Assembly (NCBI RefSeq): GCF_000686605.1
Contig: NZ_JMLC01000012.1
Span: 1 to 59,703, forward strand
Length of the DNA stretch: 59,703 nt
Source: Streptococcus sobrinus DSM 20742 = ATCC 33478
Lineage (GTDB): Bacteria > Bacillota > Bacilli > Lactobacillales > Streptococcaceae
Direction of reading: 5' to 3'
Position numbers and translations under genes: made by a program. Shown here piece by piece: positions 15,873 to 24,003 of the stretch (its first letter is position 1; each line of letters begins with the position of its first letter). The notes below the pieces were generated by a model. That model searched no databases. It saw only the letters and a program-made list of their open reading frames with translations, and was not told the DNA's origin.

Positions 15873-16122
15873 AAGTATCTTCCTCCTGTTCCTGATGCTT
15901 GAGTGAATACCGCTCTAATTGTCCTAGATGTAAATTGGAATAGCGGAACAACTGGAACTGAGTTGATTCCGTCAACGAGAGAAATCGATCTTTAAATTGT
16001 TGGACAAGTTGAGAGAGATCGCCACAATAAAATAACTGCTGTCTCTCTTCTTGTCTTAGTTGAGTTTCCAGCTGAAGAGAATCAGCCAACAAATCATCCA
16101 TAGTTTCAGAGTCAAGTGCCAT
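15865..16122 (-). CDS. Small acidic protein before VirD4
   Basis: An 85-aa soluble protein, Gln/Leu-rich and probably helical, with no recognised domain. It is first in the class II copy 3 operon and overlaps the VirD4 gene by 8 bp, so it is translationally coupled. It may be an adaptor or chaperone for the coupling protein, by position only. Confidence 0.65.
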   Translation of the reverse strand: MALDSETMDDLLADSLQLETQLRQEERQQLFYCGDLSQLVQQFKDRFLSLTESTQFQLFRYSNLHLGQLERYSLKHQEQEEDTYV

Positions 16123-16155
16123 AGTAAAGCTCCTTTCTTTTAATTTTATGACTCT

Positions 16156-16201
16156 AGCATAAAGGATAATAGGCCCTCAGAAAATTTACCGACAAGCCAG
16201 A
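16156..16201 (-). promoter_or_regulatory. Class II conjugation promoter, copy 3
   Basis: On the minus strand the TGTCGGTAAATTTT block is followed by TATTATCC and the -10 box TATGCT (16161..16156). It drives the VirD4 operon. Confidence 0.75.
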
Positions 16202-16205
16202 GACA

Positions 16206-16238
16206 ACTAAAACCACCCCAGAATTTTCTGAGATGGCC
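16206..16238 (-). terminator. Terminator of the surface-protein operon
   Basis: On the minus strand CCATCTCAGAA pairs with TTCTGGGGTGG, including G-U pairs, and is followed by TTTT. It ends the operon of the pilin-like, VirB8-like and LPXTG genes. Confidence 0.65.
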
Positions 16239-16263
16239 CTAGTAGTCTTATCAAAATTCCTTT

Positions 16264-17733
16264 CTAGTCGTTTTCTTCAGTTTCTTTTGTTTTGAGTTTA
16301 AATCGGGCAGCTCCCATAGCTGACATACCAACAAAGATAGCTCCCAAGGCTACAGCATTTACAGAACTCTTATCACCTGTTTGAGGTAAGGCAGCAGCCT
16401 TAACAGGTTGAGCTGGGGCCTTTTGAGGGGCTGGTGTCGTTTGACCAGGTTGAGGGGCTGGCGTTTTAACAGCTAGCTGATATGTATGATAATTAGCCTT
16501 AACGGGTTCTGGTTCAGCTGGATTAGAGAGCTTAACAAGGGTAATTTTGTCTGGTTGTTTATTGTCAGTTTGGAACTGAACTTGAACCTGACCATGAGTA
16601 TTGATAATCCAATTATCATCTACCTTCAAGACTTCCAGCAAGTCACTTTTTGTACCATTACCAGCAACGGTTACAGTCTTATTGATAGCAGAATTCTTGT
16701 TAATGTCTTGTGACAGGTTATTGTCAACATTGTAGATACCAGACCGCCAAATGATATTACCGTCTAGGTCTTTCACAACCATTTCAGCATTCTTATTGAC
16801 GGCCGTACTTGGACGGTAATTGGTATAGACGTACTTACCAAGGTCTACGCTATCAATCGTAATGGATTGGCTACCATCACCATTAGACGTAGAGTGCCAA
16901 TTCAACTTACCGTCCAGGACACCAGTACCAAGGTTTCCCAAGCGATCATTGTCCCCGTCATTCATATCATGAGTAAGTTGGAAAGCACCCGTTTCTGAAT
17001 TAACGGTAGCGTGCATTTCGGAATTACCATATTGCAAGCTATCCACGTTTTGAGTGGTTTCTTGCATACTAGCTTTAAAGGCCGTGGAATTTAGATAGTC
17101 AGCCAACTGTTTATTGAGATTATCAACCGCAGACTGGTTCTGCTTTTGGACATCTTGGGCCTTTTGAGTAACTGCCTTATAGGCCTCAGGCGTTTTACCT
17201 TGGTCTACAGGCTCGGTCTTAACCTCTGCCACGTAGTCCTTATGGCCATTAGCCATTTGGTCTGCCTGCTCATTGGTAGTATCTACGGCCTGTTTAGCTT
17301 CCTGATAGGCTTGGTTCGTTTCGGTAGCTTGCTTTTGAGCTTCCTGCAGAGACTGAACCTGATTAGCCTGATCAGCAGCAATTTCAGCTTGTTTATTAGC
17401 TAAATCTTGGTCATTTTGAGCCACTCCCATGTCCTTGGCAGGCTCTTGAGTGACCTCAACGCCTGCATTTTGGGCATTGGTAGCAGCAGTTTCTACTGTG
17501 GAATTATCAACAGAAACGGACTGCACATTAGCCTGTTCAGCCGTCTGTGAGGTAACTGGTGCTGTTTGAGGCTCTTGTGCTGGTGTCGCTTCATCAGCAG
17601 ATACTACTGTACCAGCTCCCAAAGCCAAAGCTCCAGCCACGGCTAAAGTACCAAGCAGAGTCTTACCACGTTTGCGGTAAGAACCATGGCCGTTGATTTT
17701 ATCAGTCGCATTGAATAAAAGTTGTTTGTTCAT
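16264..17733 (-). CDS. LPXTG-anchored surface protein with coiled coil
   Basis: A 489-aa wall-anchored protein. The start at 17733 (MNKQLLF) has AGGGAG upstream; a longer frame to 17823 would overlap the preceding gene. It has a signal peptide with a YRKRGKTLLG-type basic motif, a helical Gln/Ala-rich region (about 110-215), a beta-rich domain (about 235-420), a proline-rich stalk and a sorting signal LPQTG with membrane segment and charged tail. Surface adhesins encoded by conjugative elements often promote mating-pair contact or biofilm. It is the last gene of the operon. Confidence 0.82.
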   Translation of the reverse strand: MNKQLLFNATDKINGHGSYRKRGKTLLGTLAVAGALALGAGTVVSADEATPAQEPQTAPVTSQTAEQANVQSVSVDNSTVETAATNAQNAGVEVTQEPAKDMGVAQNDQDLANKQAEIAADQANQVQSLQEAQKQATETNQAYQEAKQAVDTTNEQADQMANGHKDYVAEVKTEPVDQGKTPEAYKAVTQKAQDVQKQNQSAVDNLNKQLADYLNSTAFKASMQETTQNVDSLQYGNSEMHATVNSETGAFQLTHDMNDGDNDRLGNLGTGVLDGKLNWHSTSNGDGSQSITIDSVDLGKYVYTNYRPSTAVNKNAEMVVKDLDGNIIWRSGIYNVDNNLSQDINKNSAINKTVTVAGNGTKSDLLEVLKVDDNWIINTHGQVQVQFQTDNKQPDKITLVKLSNPAEPEPVKANYHTYQLAVKTPAPQPGQTTPAPQKAPAQPVKAAALPQTGDKSSVNAVALGAIFVGMSAMGAARFKLKTKETEEND

Positions 17734-17767
17734 TAATTTTTTCTCCCTCAATATACTGTTATTTAAT

Positions 17768-18790
17768 TTAATCCTTTTTAGTAAAAAGTTTGAACTTGCT
17801 TTGCATGAAAAGCAATACCGCACTAAGGACCATGCCTAATCCAGAAGCCATAACGGCTGAACTAGCACCGTCACCTGTATGAGGCAAGGTCTTCATTTTT
17901 CCGTCATCTCCCTTAACGCTAAGCGTTTTATCAGAGTTGACTGTAGCCCCAACGCTACCTGGGTCAACCGCTTGAGTTGATCCATCACTCTGGCTGACAA
18001 TAGGTTGGCCATTTTGGACAGAGACAATAGTAGAGCCATTTTCAGTTGTGACAGGGGCTTCTGGGGTGACATCCTGAACTACTTGTCCAGTAACCTCACT
18101 GGTCAAACCGACTTGGCTTTGACCTTGGTCATAGGCTTGGCCAGCGGTTGGTTGACTGGACTGATTAGTTGGCTGAGAAGATTGGTCTCCTTTATCAGCT
18201 GGTTTAGCTTGTGCTTGGTTACCAGGCTGTGACTGACTATCAGGTTTTCCCTGGTTGGAGTCACTAGCATCTGGAGTGGACTGATCCGGTGCTGCTTGTG
18301 GCTGTCTCTCCTTGTCCTTATCTGATGATGAGGAAGGGGTTGAAGAACTTGGAGCAGAGCTATCAGGAGTTGAAGCCCCTGAGTTATCACCACTTGCACT
18401 TGGAGCTGTATCTCCCTGGTTGCCAGCTGGCTGCGAAGCCTCTGGTACACTTGGAGTGTCCGATGAGGCAGGAGCTGAATTATCTTGTGATGGCTGTTCT
18501 GATGGTTGACTAGCTTGACTACTACTGCTTCCTGTGTCATAACTTGACGGGGTTGAGCTACTTGGTTGGCTCACATCACCACCTGCAGGTTGAGTATCTG
18601 AATTTGAGGCTTGTCCTGAATCAGGAACAGTCGGCGTTGAATTATCAGCTGCGGGCTGAGAAACAACTGTCGCAGCTGAGGTTTGTGGTTGAACGCTTTG
18701 AGATTGAACCTCATCCGCAAAAGCTGCACCACCACTTGATAGAGCAAAACCAGCAACGAGAACGCTAGTCAATACTTGTTTTTTTGTCAT
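17768..18790 (-). CDS. LPXTG-anchored Ser/Pro/Gln-rich stalk protein
   Basis: A 340-aa protein with a signal peptide, a long low-complexity region rich in Ser, Pro, Gln and Asp (about 30-220), a short folded part, then LPHTG, a membrane segment and a lysine-rich tail for sortase anchoring. It probably forms an extended wall-attached filament or spacer. It lies directly upstream of the second LPXTG gene in the same operon. No adhesin domain is recognised. Confidence 0.8.
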   Translation of the reverse strand: MTKKQVLTSVLVAGFALSSGGAAFADEVQSQSVQPQTSAATVVSQPAADNSTPTVPDSGQASNSDTQPAGGDVSQPSSSTPSSYDTGSSSSQASQPSEQPSQDNSAPASSDTPSVPEASQPAGNQGDTAPSASGDNSGASTPDSSAPSSSTPSSSSDKDKERQPQAAPDQSTPDASDSNQGKPDSQSQPGNQAQAKPADKGDQSSQPTNQSSQPTAGQAYDQGQSQVGLTSEVTGQVVQDVTPEAPVTTENGSTIVSVQNGQPIVSQSDGSTQAVDPGSVGATVNSDKTLSVKGDDGKMKTLPHTGDGASSAVMASGLGMVLSAVLLFMQSKFKLFTKKD

Positions 18791-18809
18791 GATTTACTTT
18801 CCTTTCTAA

Positions 18810-19877
18810 TTACTTATCCTTTGGATAAGTTTCTTCAGTTGGTTCTGCTGTTAGAACAAAACCATAATCACTTTTTTTGTTTTCCTTGACCTTGAAGGTT
18901 AAGCGAGATTGCTTCGTATCATCCTTGGTTTTAAGCCCCAATACATAATTAAGGGTATAGGTCTTAGACTGTTCATCATAGCTTACCCCTTCCAGGATGG
19001 TCGAAGTAATCGTCGCATCTTTTGGAGCTGTGTATCTTGCATCTCCCTTATCTAGGAAAGGTTTTAAAGTGTCCTTGTTATTACTGTAATAAGCGGACAA
19101 GAAATACCTTGAAAAGGTATCAACCTGGTGCTCATGGGTTTGAACTTGTTTAGCATTGGTGAACTCTGAATAGAGATAGTTTGTCTGTTTAGCCAGCTTA
19201 CTAGCTCGCCCCAAAAAAGAAAAACCAAAGAATAGGCCAAGCAAACCTACACATAGACCAGAAATAGCTACAATTTTCAACCAACCCGGAGTCTTGGTCG
19301 AACTAGCTACTGGTAGTCTTGTCTGTGCTTCCTGAGCTTCCTCCTTCAACTTCTCTGTCTCGGTTGCCTCAGGAAATTCTGGTAAGTCTTCCTCGCTGAT
19401 AGCCCAGTTGTTTTTATTCAGACTGTCAACGTAATCAGGAAATACTTGATCTGTAAAATAAGCTTTCTTTTTGGCATAAGGATAGGATTTGAAATTATCC
19501 TGGATCAAGACTGCCTCCATGAGTAAGGATAACAAATCATTAAATTGGTCATCAATAACCAAGGGTTCCAAAAAAACCTCATCTTGTGTAGAAGCAAGCC
19601 CATCCTTTTTATGACAAACCCTCAGAGCCTTGAGCTGAAACACGCCAAACTGCCGTTTTAGATTATCTAACAAGACCATTGTCTGATAAAAGGTCAGATA
19701 AGGTAAGGTTTCTTCTAGTAAAAAACTGGTTTCTGGCATTACCGAATCAATCCCTTGAATCAAAGCTGACAAAGCCTCGTTGGTTTCAGGTGAGTAACCT
19801 TCTTCCCAGTCAACTTTTATAAAGAGCTTATCAGAGATCACGGTCTTTTCACCTGAAGAAAATAGGGAAAAAGCCAT
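18810..19877 (-). CDS. VirB8/TcpC-like bitopic conjugation protein
   Basis: A 355-aa protein with a cytoplasmic domain (1-200), one membrane segment (about 205-228) and an extracellular domain of about 120 residues containing FSRYFLSAYYSNNKDTLKPF. This layout fits the NTF2-like VirB8/TcpC fold. VirB8-type proteins scaffold the channel at the membrane. It follows the pilin-like gene, as in many secretion clusters. The large cytoplasmic domain is unusual. Confidence 0.68.
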   Translation of the reverse strand: MAFSLFSSGEKTVISDKLFIKVDWEEGYSPETNEALSALIQGIDSVMPETSFLLEETLPYLTFYQTMVLLDNLKRQFGVFQLKALRVCHKKDGLASTQDEVFLEPLVIDDQFNDLLSLLMEAVLIQDNFKSYPYAKKKAYFTDQVFPDYVDSLNKNNWAISEEDLPEFPEATETEKLKEEAQEAQTRLPVASSTKTPGWLKIVAISGLCVGLLGLFFGFSFLGRASKLAKQTNYLYSEFTNAKQVQTHEHQVDTFSRYFLSAYYSNNKDTLKPFLDKGDARYTAPKDATITSTILEGVSYDEQSKTYTLNYVLGLKTKDDTKQSRLTFKVKENKKSDYGFVLTAEPTEETYPKDK

Positions 19878-19890
19878 TAGCTATACCTCC

Positions 19891-20217
19891 TTAGTATCCA
19901 AATGTTTGTTTACCCCAAGTATAAGCCCATAAGAGTGCACCAGGGATTATACCAATTCCCATAGCTGCCAAAATTATACCACCAAGCTTATCCTTCATGG
20001 CTTGCTTTTTTTCACGACCCGCAACACCATAAATAATTAGTGTAACTACCGCAGCAACAGCCAACCCTGCAAGACCAACTGGAATAATCCAGCCCCTTAA
20101 CTCATCAATCCCATTTTTAGCGGGAGTAAATGGGTTATTTCCAGCTGCCAATGTCAGTCCAGCCTTCTGAACTTCAAAAGTAGCTGATTGAATTTTTGTT
20201 GTCAAAATTTCTTTCAT
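19891..20217 (-). CDS. VirB2/pilin-like small membrane protein
   Basis: A 108-aa protein with a 40-residue leader, then two membrane segments (about 43-65 and 78-100) joined by a short basic loop (GREKKQAMKDKLGG). This is the topology of TrbC/VirB2-like pilin subunits. AAGGAG precedes the start. It is first behind class II promoter copy 4. Confidence 0.68.
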   Translation of the reverse strand: MKEILTTKIQSATFEVQKAGLTLAAGNNPFTPAKNGIDELRGWIIPVGLAGLAVAAVVTLIIYGVAGREKKQAMKDKLGGIILAAMGIGIIPGALLWAYTWGKQTFGY

Positions 20218-20264
20218 CGATGAATGTCTCCTTTATTTAAATAATTTATTTTTTTGACGGTCCT

Positions 20265-20310
20265 ATAGTAAAGGAAAAAAGAATTTTAGAAAATTTACCG
20301 ACAGCTCACG
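20265..20310 (-). promoter_or_regulatory. Class II conjugation promoter, copy 4
   Basis: On the minus strand GAGCTGTCGGTAAATTTT is followed by the -10 box TACTAT (20270..20265). The ATTATCC part is less conserved here. It drives the pilin-like, VirB8-like and LPXTG genes. Confidence 0.7.
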
Positions 20311-20317
20311 GACATTT

Positions 20318-22150
20318 TTACGCAACTTCTTGCAAGATGGCTTCAAATTCCAAGTGCTGCCGTTCCTTTCTGTGGGACTCATCCTTTAACTCCCCAACCG
20401 CCGAAATAATAATATGATAGCCCGCAGATGAGCCGTGTTCTCTTCTGAGTCGTCGCTTTAAATCAGCGATTGGAGCGACAACTTCGTCTGAAATAAGACG
20501 GGCCAATGGTCGAGCACCATTTTTCTCATCGGTTCCATTACGAGATAAATAATTGGCGACTGCCTGATCATAGCTAACACTCATACCATGTTTAGCTAGG
20601 CGTTGGGCAACTAAATCCATATCCTTATCGACAATTTTCAAAATAAGTTTCTCTGTCAAAACATTGAAAATCAGTTTATAGTCAAAGCGGTTAATAAACT
20701 CAGGACGTAAGTCATTTTTTAGAACCCTGTTCATATTCTTTTCAAGCTTTTTCAATTGCTCATTGTCCAGTTTGTCAATATCCCCTTTAATGTCAAACTG
20801 ATCATTTACCTTCCGAGCACCCAGGTTGGTCGTCATTAAAACTAGGGTATTCTTGAAACTTACCAGCCGTCCAGTCGCATCTGTCAAGCGACCATCATCC
20901 AAAATCTGTAAAAACAAGTCTAGAACACTGGCATCAGCCTTTTCAATTTCATCAAAGAGCAAAACACTATAAGGTCTCCGTTTGACTTTCTCGGTCAAGT
21001 CCCCTTTCGTTCCAGTTTTAGCATCCCCAATCAGCTTCTTATCGTCTCCTTTTTCCATATATTCAGACATGTCAAAGCGGATTAAAGACTCCTCGGAACC
21101 AAAGAGACCTTGAGCTGTTGCCTTAGCAAACTCCGTTTTCCCAACCCCAGTAGGACCAAGCAAAAGGAATGTTCCAAAGGGCTTAGATTCATCCTGCAGG
21201 CCTTCCTGGGCGATAGAGACGGCCCTAATCATGGCATCAATCACACCATCCTGACCTTTAACTCTTTGATGAAGGGCATCAGATAACTTTTCCAGTCGGT
21301 CATCAGTACCTTGAAGGATAGTGGTAACTGGAATACCTGTTTTTCGTCTGAGAATTTCAGCAACTTCAGCTTCAGTAATTTCAATTTGTCCTCTACTAGC
21401 AGCTAGGCTTCCTGCTTCGTCAATTAAATCAAAGGCCTTGTCAGGTAGGTATTTATCGGTGATATAGCGTATAGATAGACTAACCGCTTGACGAATAGCT
21501 TCCTCAGAATAGGTCACTTGGTGAAACTCTTCATAAGGAGCCTTGGCCAAGTTGAGAATTGTTATAGCTTCTTCTTCTGACGGTTCATCAATCATGATTG
21601 GTGGCATCCGCCGCTCTAGGGCTTTGTCTGTTTCAATGTATTGGTGATATTCATCCAAAGTAGTCGCACCAATTAATTGAATTTCCCCACGAGCGAGGAC
21701 TGGTTTGATAACATTCCCTGCATCAAGGGCTTGGCCTTCCTGACCGCCAGCCCCAACAATGGTATGAATTTCATCCATAAACATTAAAACTTCGCCTCGT
21801 CGGTCAACTAGTTCATCAATAATCTGCTTAAATTTAGCAATAAAATCACCCTCACCAGTCAAGCTAGAGAGTTCTAGGTTATAGACGGTTAGTCCTTGTA
21901 ATCGGGCAGGAACCTGTCCCCTAGCAATTCTTAGAGCTAGCCCTTCAACAACGGCAGTCTTACCGACACCTGGCTCACCGATTAAAACAGGACTATTCTT
22001 TCCCTTTCTCAGAAGGGCAAGGATAACATCTTCCACTTCTTCATCACGGCCATAAACTTCATAATCGTCAGGTTTAGACAAAACCTTGGACGATAAATTA
22101 TTCGCAAATTCCTCTAAAACACTTGGTTTCTGTTCGGTTTCACCTGCCAT
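20318..22150 (-). CDS. ClpA/ClpC-like double AAA+ unfoldase lacking N domain and ClpP loop
   Basis: A 610-aa protein with two AAA+ modules. Walker A motifs are GEPGVGKT (58-65) and GPTGVGKT (332-339), with Walker B motifs MFMDEIHT and LLFDEIEK. Compared with host ClpC or ClpB it has no N-terminal adaptor domain, no middle coiled coil, and no IGF/LGF-type loop for ClpP in the second module. It therefore probably remodels proteins rather than degrading them. It overlaps the topoisomerase gene by 11 bp, so a role in handling the relaxosome or replication complex is plausible but inferred. Confidence 0.85.
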   Translation of the reverse strand: MAGETEQKPSVLEEFANNLSSKVLSKPDDYEVYGRDEEVEDVILALLRKGKNSPVLIGEPGVGKTAVVEGLALRIARGQVPARLQGLTVYNLELSSLTGEGDFIAKFKQIIDELVDRRGEVLMFMDEIHTIVGAGGQEGQALDAGNVIKPVLARGEIQLIGATTLDEYHQYIETDKALERRMPPIMIDEPSEEEAITILNLAKAPYEEFHQVTYSEEAIRQAVSLSIRYITDKYLPDKAFDLIDEAGSLAASRGQIEITEAEVAEILRRKTGIPVTTILQGTDDRLEKLSDALHQRVKGQDGVIDAMIRAVSIAQEGLQDESKPFGTFLLLGPTGVGKTEFAKATAQGLFGSEESLIRFDMSEYMEKGDDKKLIGDAKTGTKGDLTEKVKRRPYSVLLFDEIEKADASVLDLFLQILDDGRLTDATGRLVSFKNTLVLMTTNLGARKVNDQFDIKGDIDKLDNEQLKKLEKNMNRVLKNDLRPEFINRFDYKLIFNVLTEKLILKIVDKDMDLVAQRLAKHGMSVSYDQAVANYLSRNGTDEKNGARPLARLISDEVVAPIADLKRRLRREHGSSAGYHIIISAVGELKDESHRKERQHLEFEAILQEVA

Positions 22151-23885
22151 AAATTCCTCCTTTCATCTGCTGGACCAACTTCTCTTTGATGCCCTCAACA
22201 AATTCCCCTGGTGAAAGTTCTCCTTTGCCAATCTGCTCTAAGAAATTTTCCCAGCCAGCCGTTGTATTGGGGTCTGAGAAATCATTATCTTTAAGTGCAG
22301 AGACCAGAAGATAACCTTTTTGTGTAGGGTATAATTGACCCGATTGTTTATCCATCTGAACATAGCCGACCTCTTGAATTTTCTTCAGCATGGCTGCCCT
22401 GGTCGCTGAAGTCCCCAGACCATAACTTGGCAAGACCTGACCCATCAGTAGGCTTTCGGTCAGCCGTCTTGGCGGTTTAGTCATTTCAGAGCGGACCACT
22501 GCTTTAGTTGGTACTAAATCATCTAGTTGATAGTCAGGTAATAGACTATCCTTACGGACTTTTGTTTCCAGTAAGTCCCGCCAACCAGGCTCTAGAATAC
22601 GGTGGCCCGACGTTTTAAACTCAAGCCCCTTATTCAGTAAGGTCATTTGAGTTGTTTCATAACTATAATCCTTGGCAAACATCAGCAAGCTCCGCTTGAC
22701 AACCGCTTGATAAATCAAGCGTTCAGCTGAAGGAAGTTGAAAGAGGTCTGGAATTTTTTGGGTTGGAATGATGGCGTAGTGAGACCCGACCTGGCTAGGG
22801 TCTACATAAGCCTCCCTAGGTTCAGGATGAGCGACTTCAAAGTGACAATCAATGAGTTTTTGGTAGTCAGCTACTAAACCTTTTAAATAATCAAATTCTT
22901 TGAAAGTGATATGAGTCTTATCCTGATTCCTTGGATAAGAGATATAGCCTTTCAAATAAAGACTTTCCAAATGTTTCAGGGTCTCATCTGCTCGCAAGCC
23001 AAACCGCTTAGAAGCTAAGGCTGTCAAACTAGAGTAAGAAAATAAAGGGGGGGCAAGTTGCGTAACCCTCTTCCCTTCTATTCCAATGACTCGGCTCGAT
23101 TTATCTAGTCCTCGCAAGAGCCCCAAAGCCTCCTCGCTTGTTTCTAAGGGGTCTTTATAAGTAAAAGTCACTTGATAAGTTGTATCATGTAGGTCAAGCT
23201 TATAAAAGGGCTTCGGCTGGAAAGTCTGTATAGCTAAGTCGTTTTCACAAATCAGCCGTACGATTGGCGTTTGAACCCGACCGACTGACAAGGAGCTACC
23301 TTTTCCTCTCCTCAACTTTCCTTGATACTGCAGATTTAGGGTCGTAAAAGGCGATAGATTCATTCCTACCAGCCAATCACTTTGACTTCTCGCTTCTGCT
23401 TCCAAAAAATAGTTATAAGTTTCCTTTGGATCCCTCAAGTTTTGGAAGGCTTCCTGAATACCTTCAGGGCTCATAGACTGGACCCATAGCCGTTTAGCAA
23501 CCTTATCTAGTCCTCCAGGAATATGAGATAGAATCGCATAAGCAATCCGTTCCCCTTCCCGATCGGCATCCGTCCCAATAATCACCTGATCCGCTGCCTG
23601 AACTTCCTGGGAAATCCGTTTAAAGAGGTCTTTAGACCGCTTATCTTTTTTCAGTTGGAGATCCTTAAAGGAAATGTCCAACAAAGGCAGTTTGGACAAG
23701 TCCCAATTATCTTGAGGCAGAGGATACTCAAACAAGTGCCCCTCAGGAGCAATTACATGAACCTCTCCTTCAAAGAAAGGACTGGAACGGACAATAGAGA
23801 CTGGTCCATCATTGGTAGCCTGCCCCAAAGCCTTGGCATAGGCCTTCCGCTGATCAGATTTTTCGGTTAATATTACTGTTTGCAT
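22140..23885 (-). CDS. topB: Type IA topoisomerase (TopB-like, topoisomerase III)
   Basis: A 581-aa enzyme that relaxes or decatenates DNA through a 5'-phosphotyrosine link. It has an N-terminal Toprim domain with the acidic triad GTDADREGER (D106, D108) and the central domain with catalytic Y317 in GYISYPRN. The core has no C-terminal zinc fingers, as in many plasmid-borne TopB proteins. It is first in the class II copy 5 operon, followed by the AAA+ unfoldase. Such enzymes are common in conjugative elements and probably resolve transferred or replicating DNA. Confidence 0.92.
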   Translation of the reverse strand: MQTVILTEKSDQRKAYAKALGQATNDGPVSIVRSSPFFEGEVHVIAPEGHLFEYPLPQDNWDLSKLPLLDISFKDLQLKKDKRSKDLFKRISQEVQAADQVIIGTDADREGERIAYAILSHIPGGLDKVAKRLWVQSMSPEGIQEAFQNLRDPKETYNYFLEAEARSQSDWLVGMNLSPFTTLNLQYQGKLRRGKGSSLSVGRVQTPIVRLICENDLAIQTFQPKPFYKLDLHDTTYQVTFTYKDPLETSEEALGLLRGLDKSSRVIGIEGKRVTQLAPPLFSYSSLTALASKRFGLRADETLKHLESLYLKGYISYPRNQDKTHITFKEFDYLKGLVADYQKLIDCHFEVAHPEPREAYVDPSQVGSHYAIIPTQKIPDLFQLPSAERLIYQAVVKRSLLMFAKDYSYETTQMTLLNKGLEFKTSGHRILEPGWRDLLETKVRKDSLLPDYQLDDLVPTKAVVRSEMTKPPRRLTESLLMGQVLPSYGLGTSATRAAMLKKIQEVGYVQMDKQSGQLYPTQKGYLLVSALKDNDFSDPNTTAGWENFLEQIGKGELSPGEFVEGIKEKLVQQMKGGIYGR

Positions 23886-23920
23886 TCATAAAATAATTCC
23901 TTTCTAATTAAGATAGATAG

Positions 23921-23966
23921 AGTTTAAGGGATAATGGCTCTTTTGAAAAATTACCGACAGCTCACG
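23921..23966 (-). promoter_or_regulatory. Class II conjugation promoter, copy 5
   Basis: On the minus strand GAGCTGTCGGTAA is followed by CATTATCC and the -10 box TAAACT (23926..23921). It drives topB and the AAA+ gene. Confidence 0.75.
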
Positions 23967-23974
23967 GACACATC

Positions 23975-24001
23975 AAAAAAGAGTCCCACGTGGGAACTCT
24001 T
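23975..24001 (-). terminator. Terminator of the polyvalent-protein operon
   Basis: On the minus strand GAGTTCCCACGTGGGACTC is followed by TTTTTT, a strong intrinsic terminator just after the 1355-aa gene. Confidence 0.85.
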
Positions 24002-24003
24002 CA

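Noticed and set aside
18103..18540. A 145-codon frame inside the Ser/Pro-rich LPXTG gene
   Set aside because: It is an alternative frame of low-complexity repeats without a start signal.
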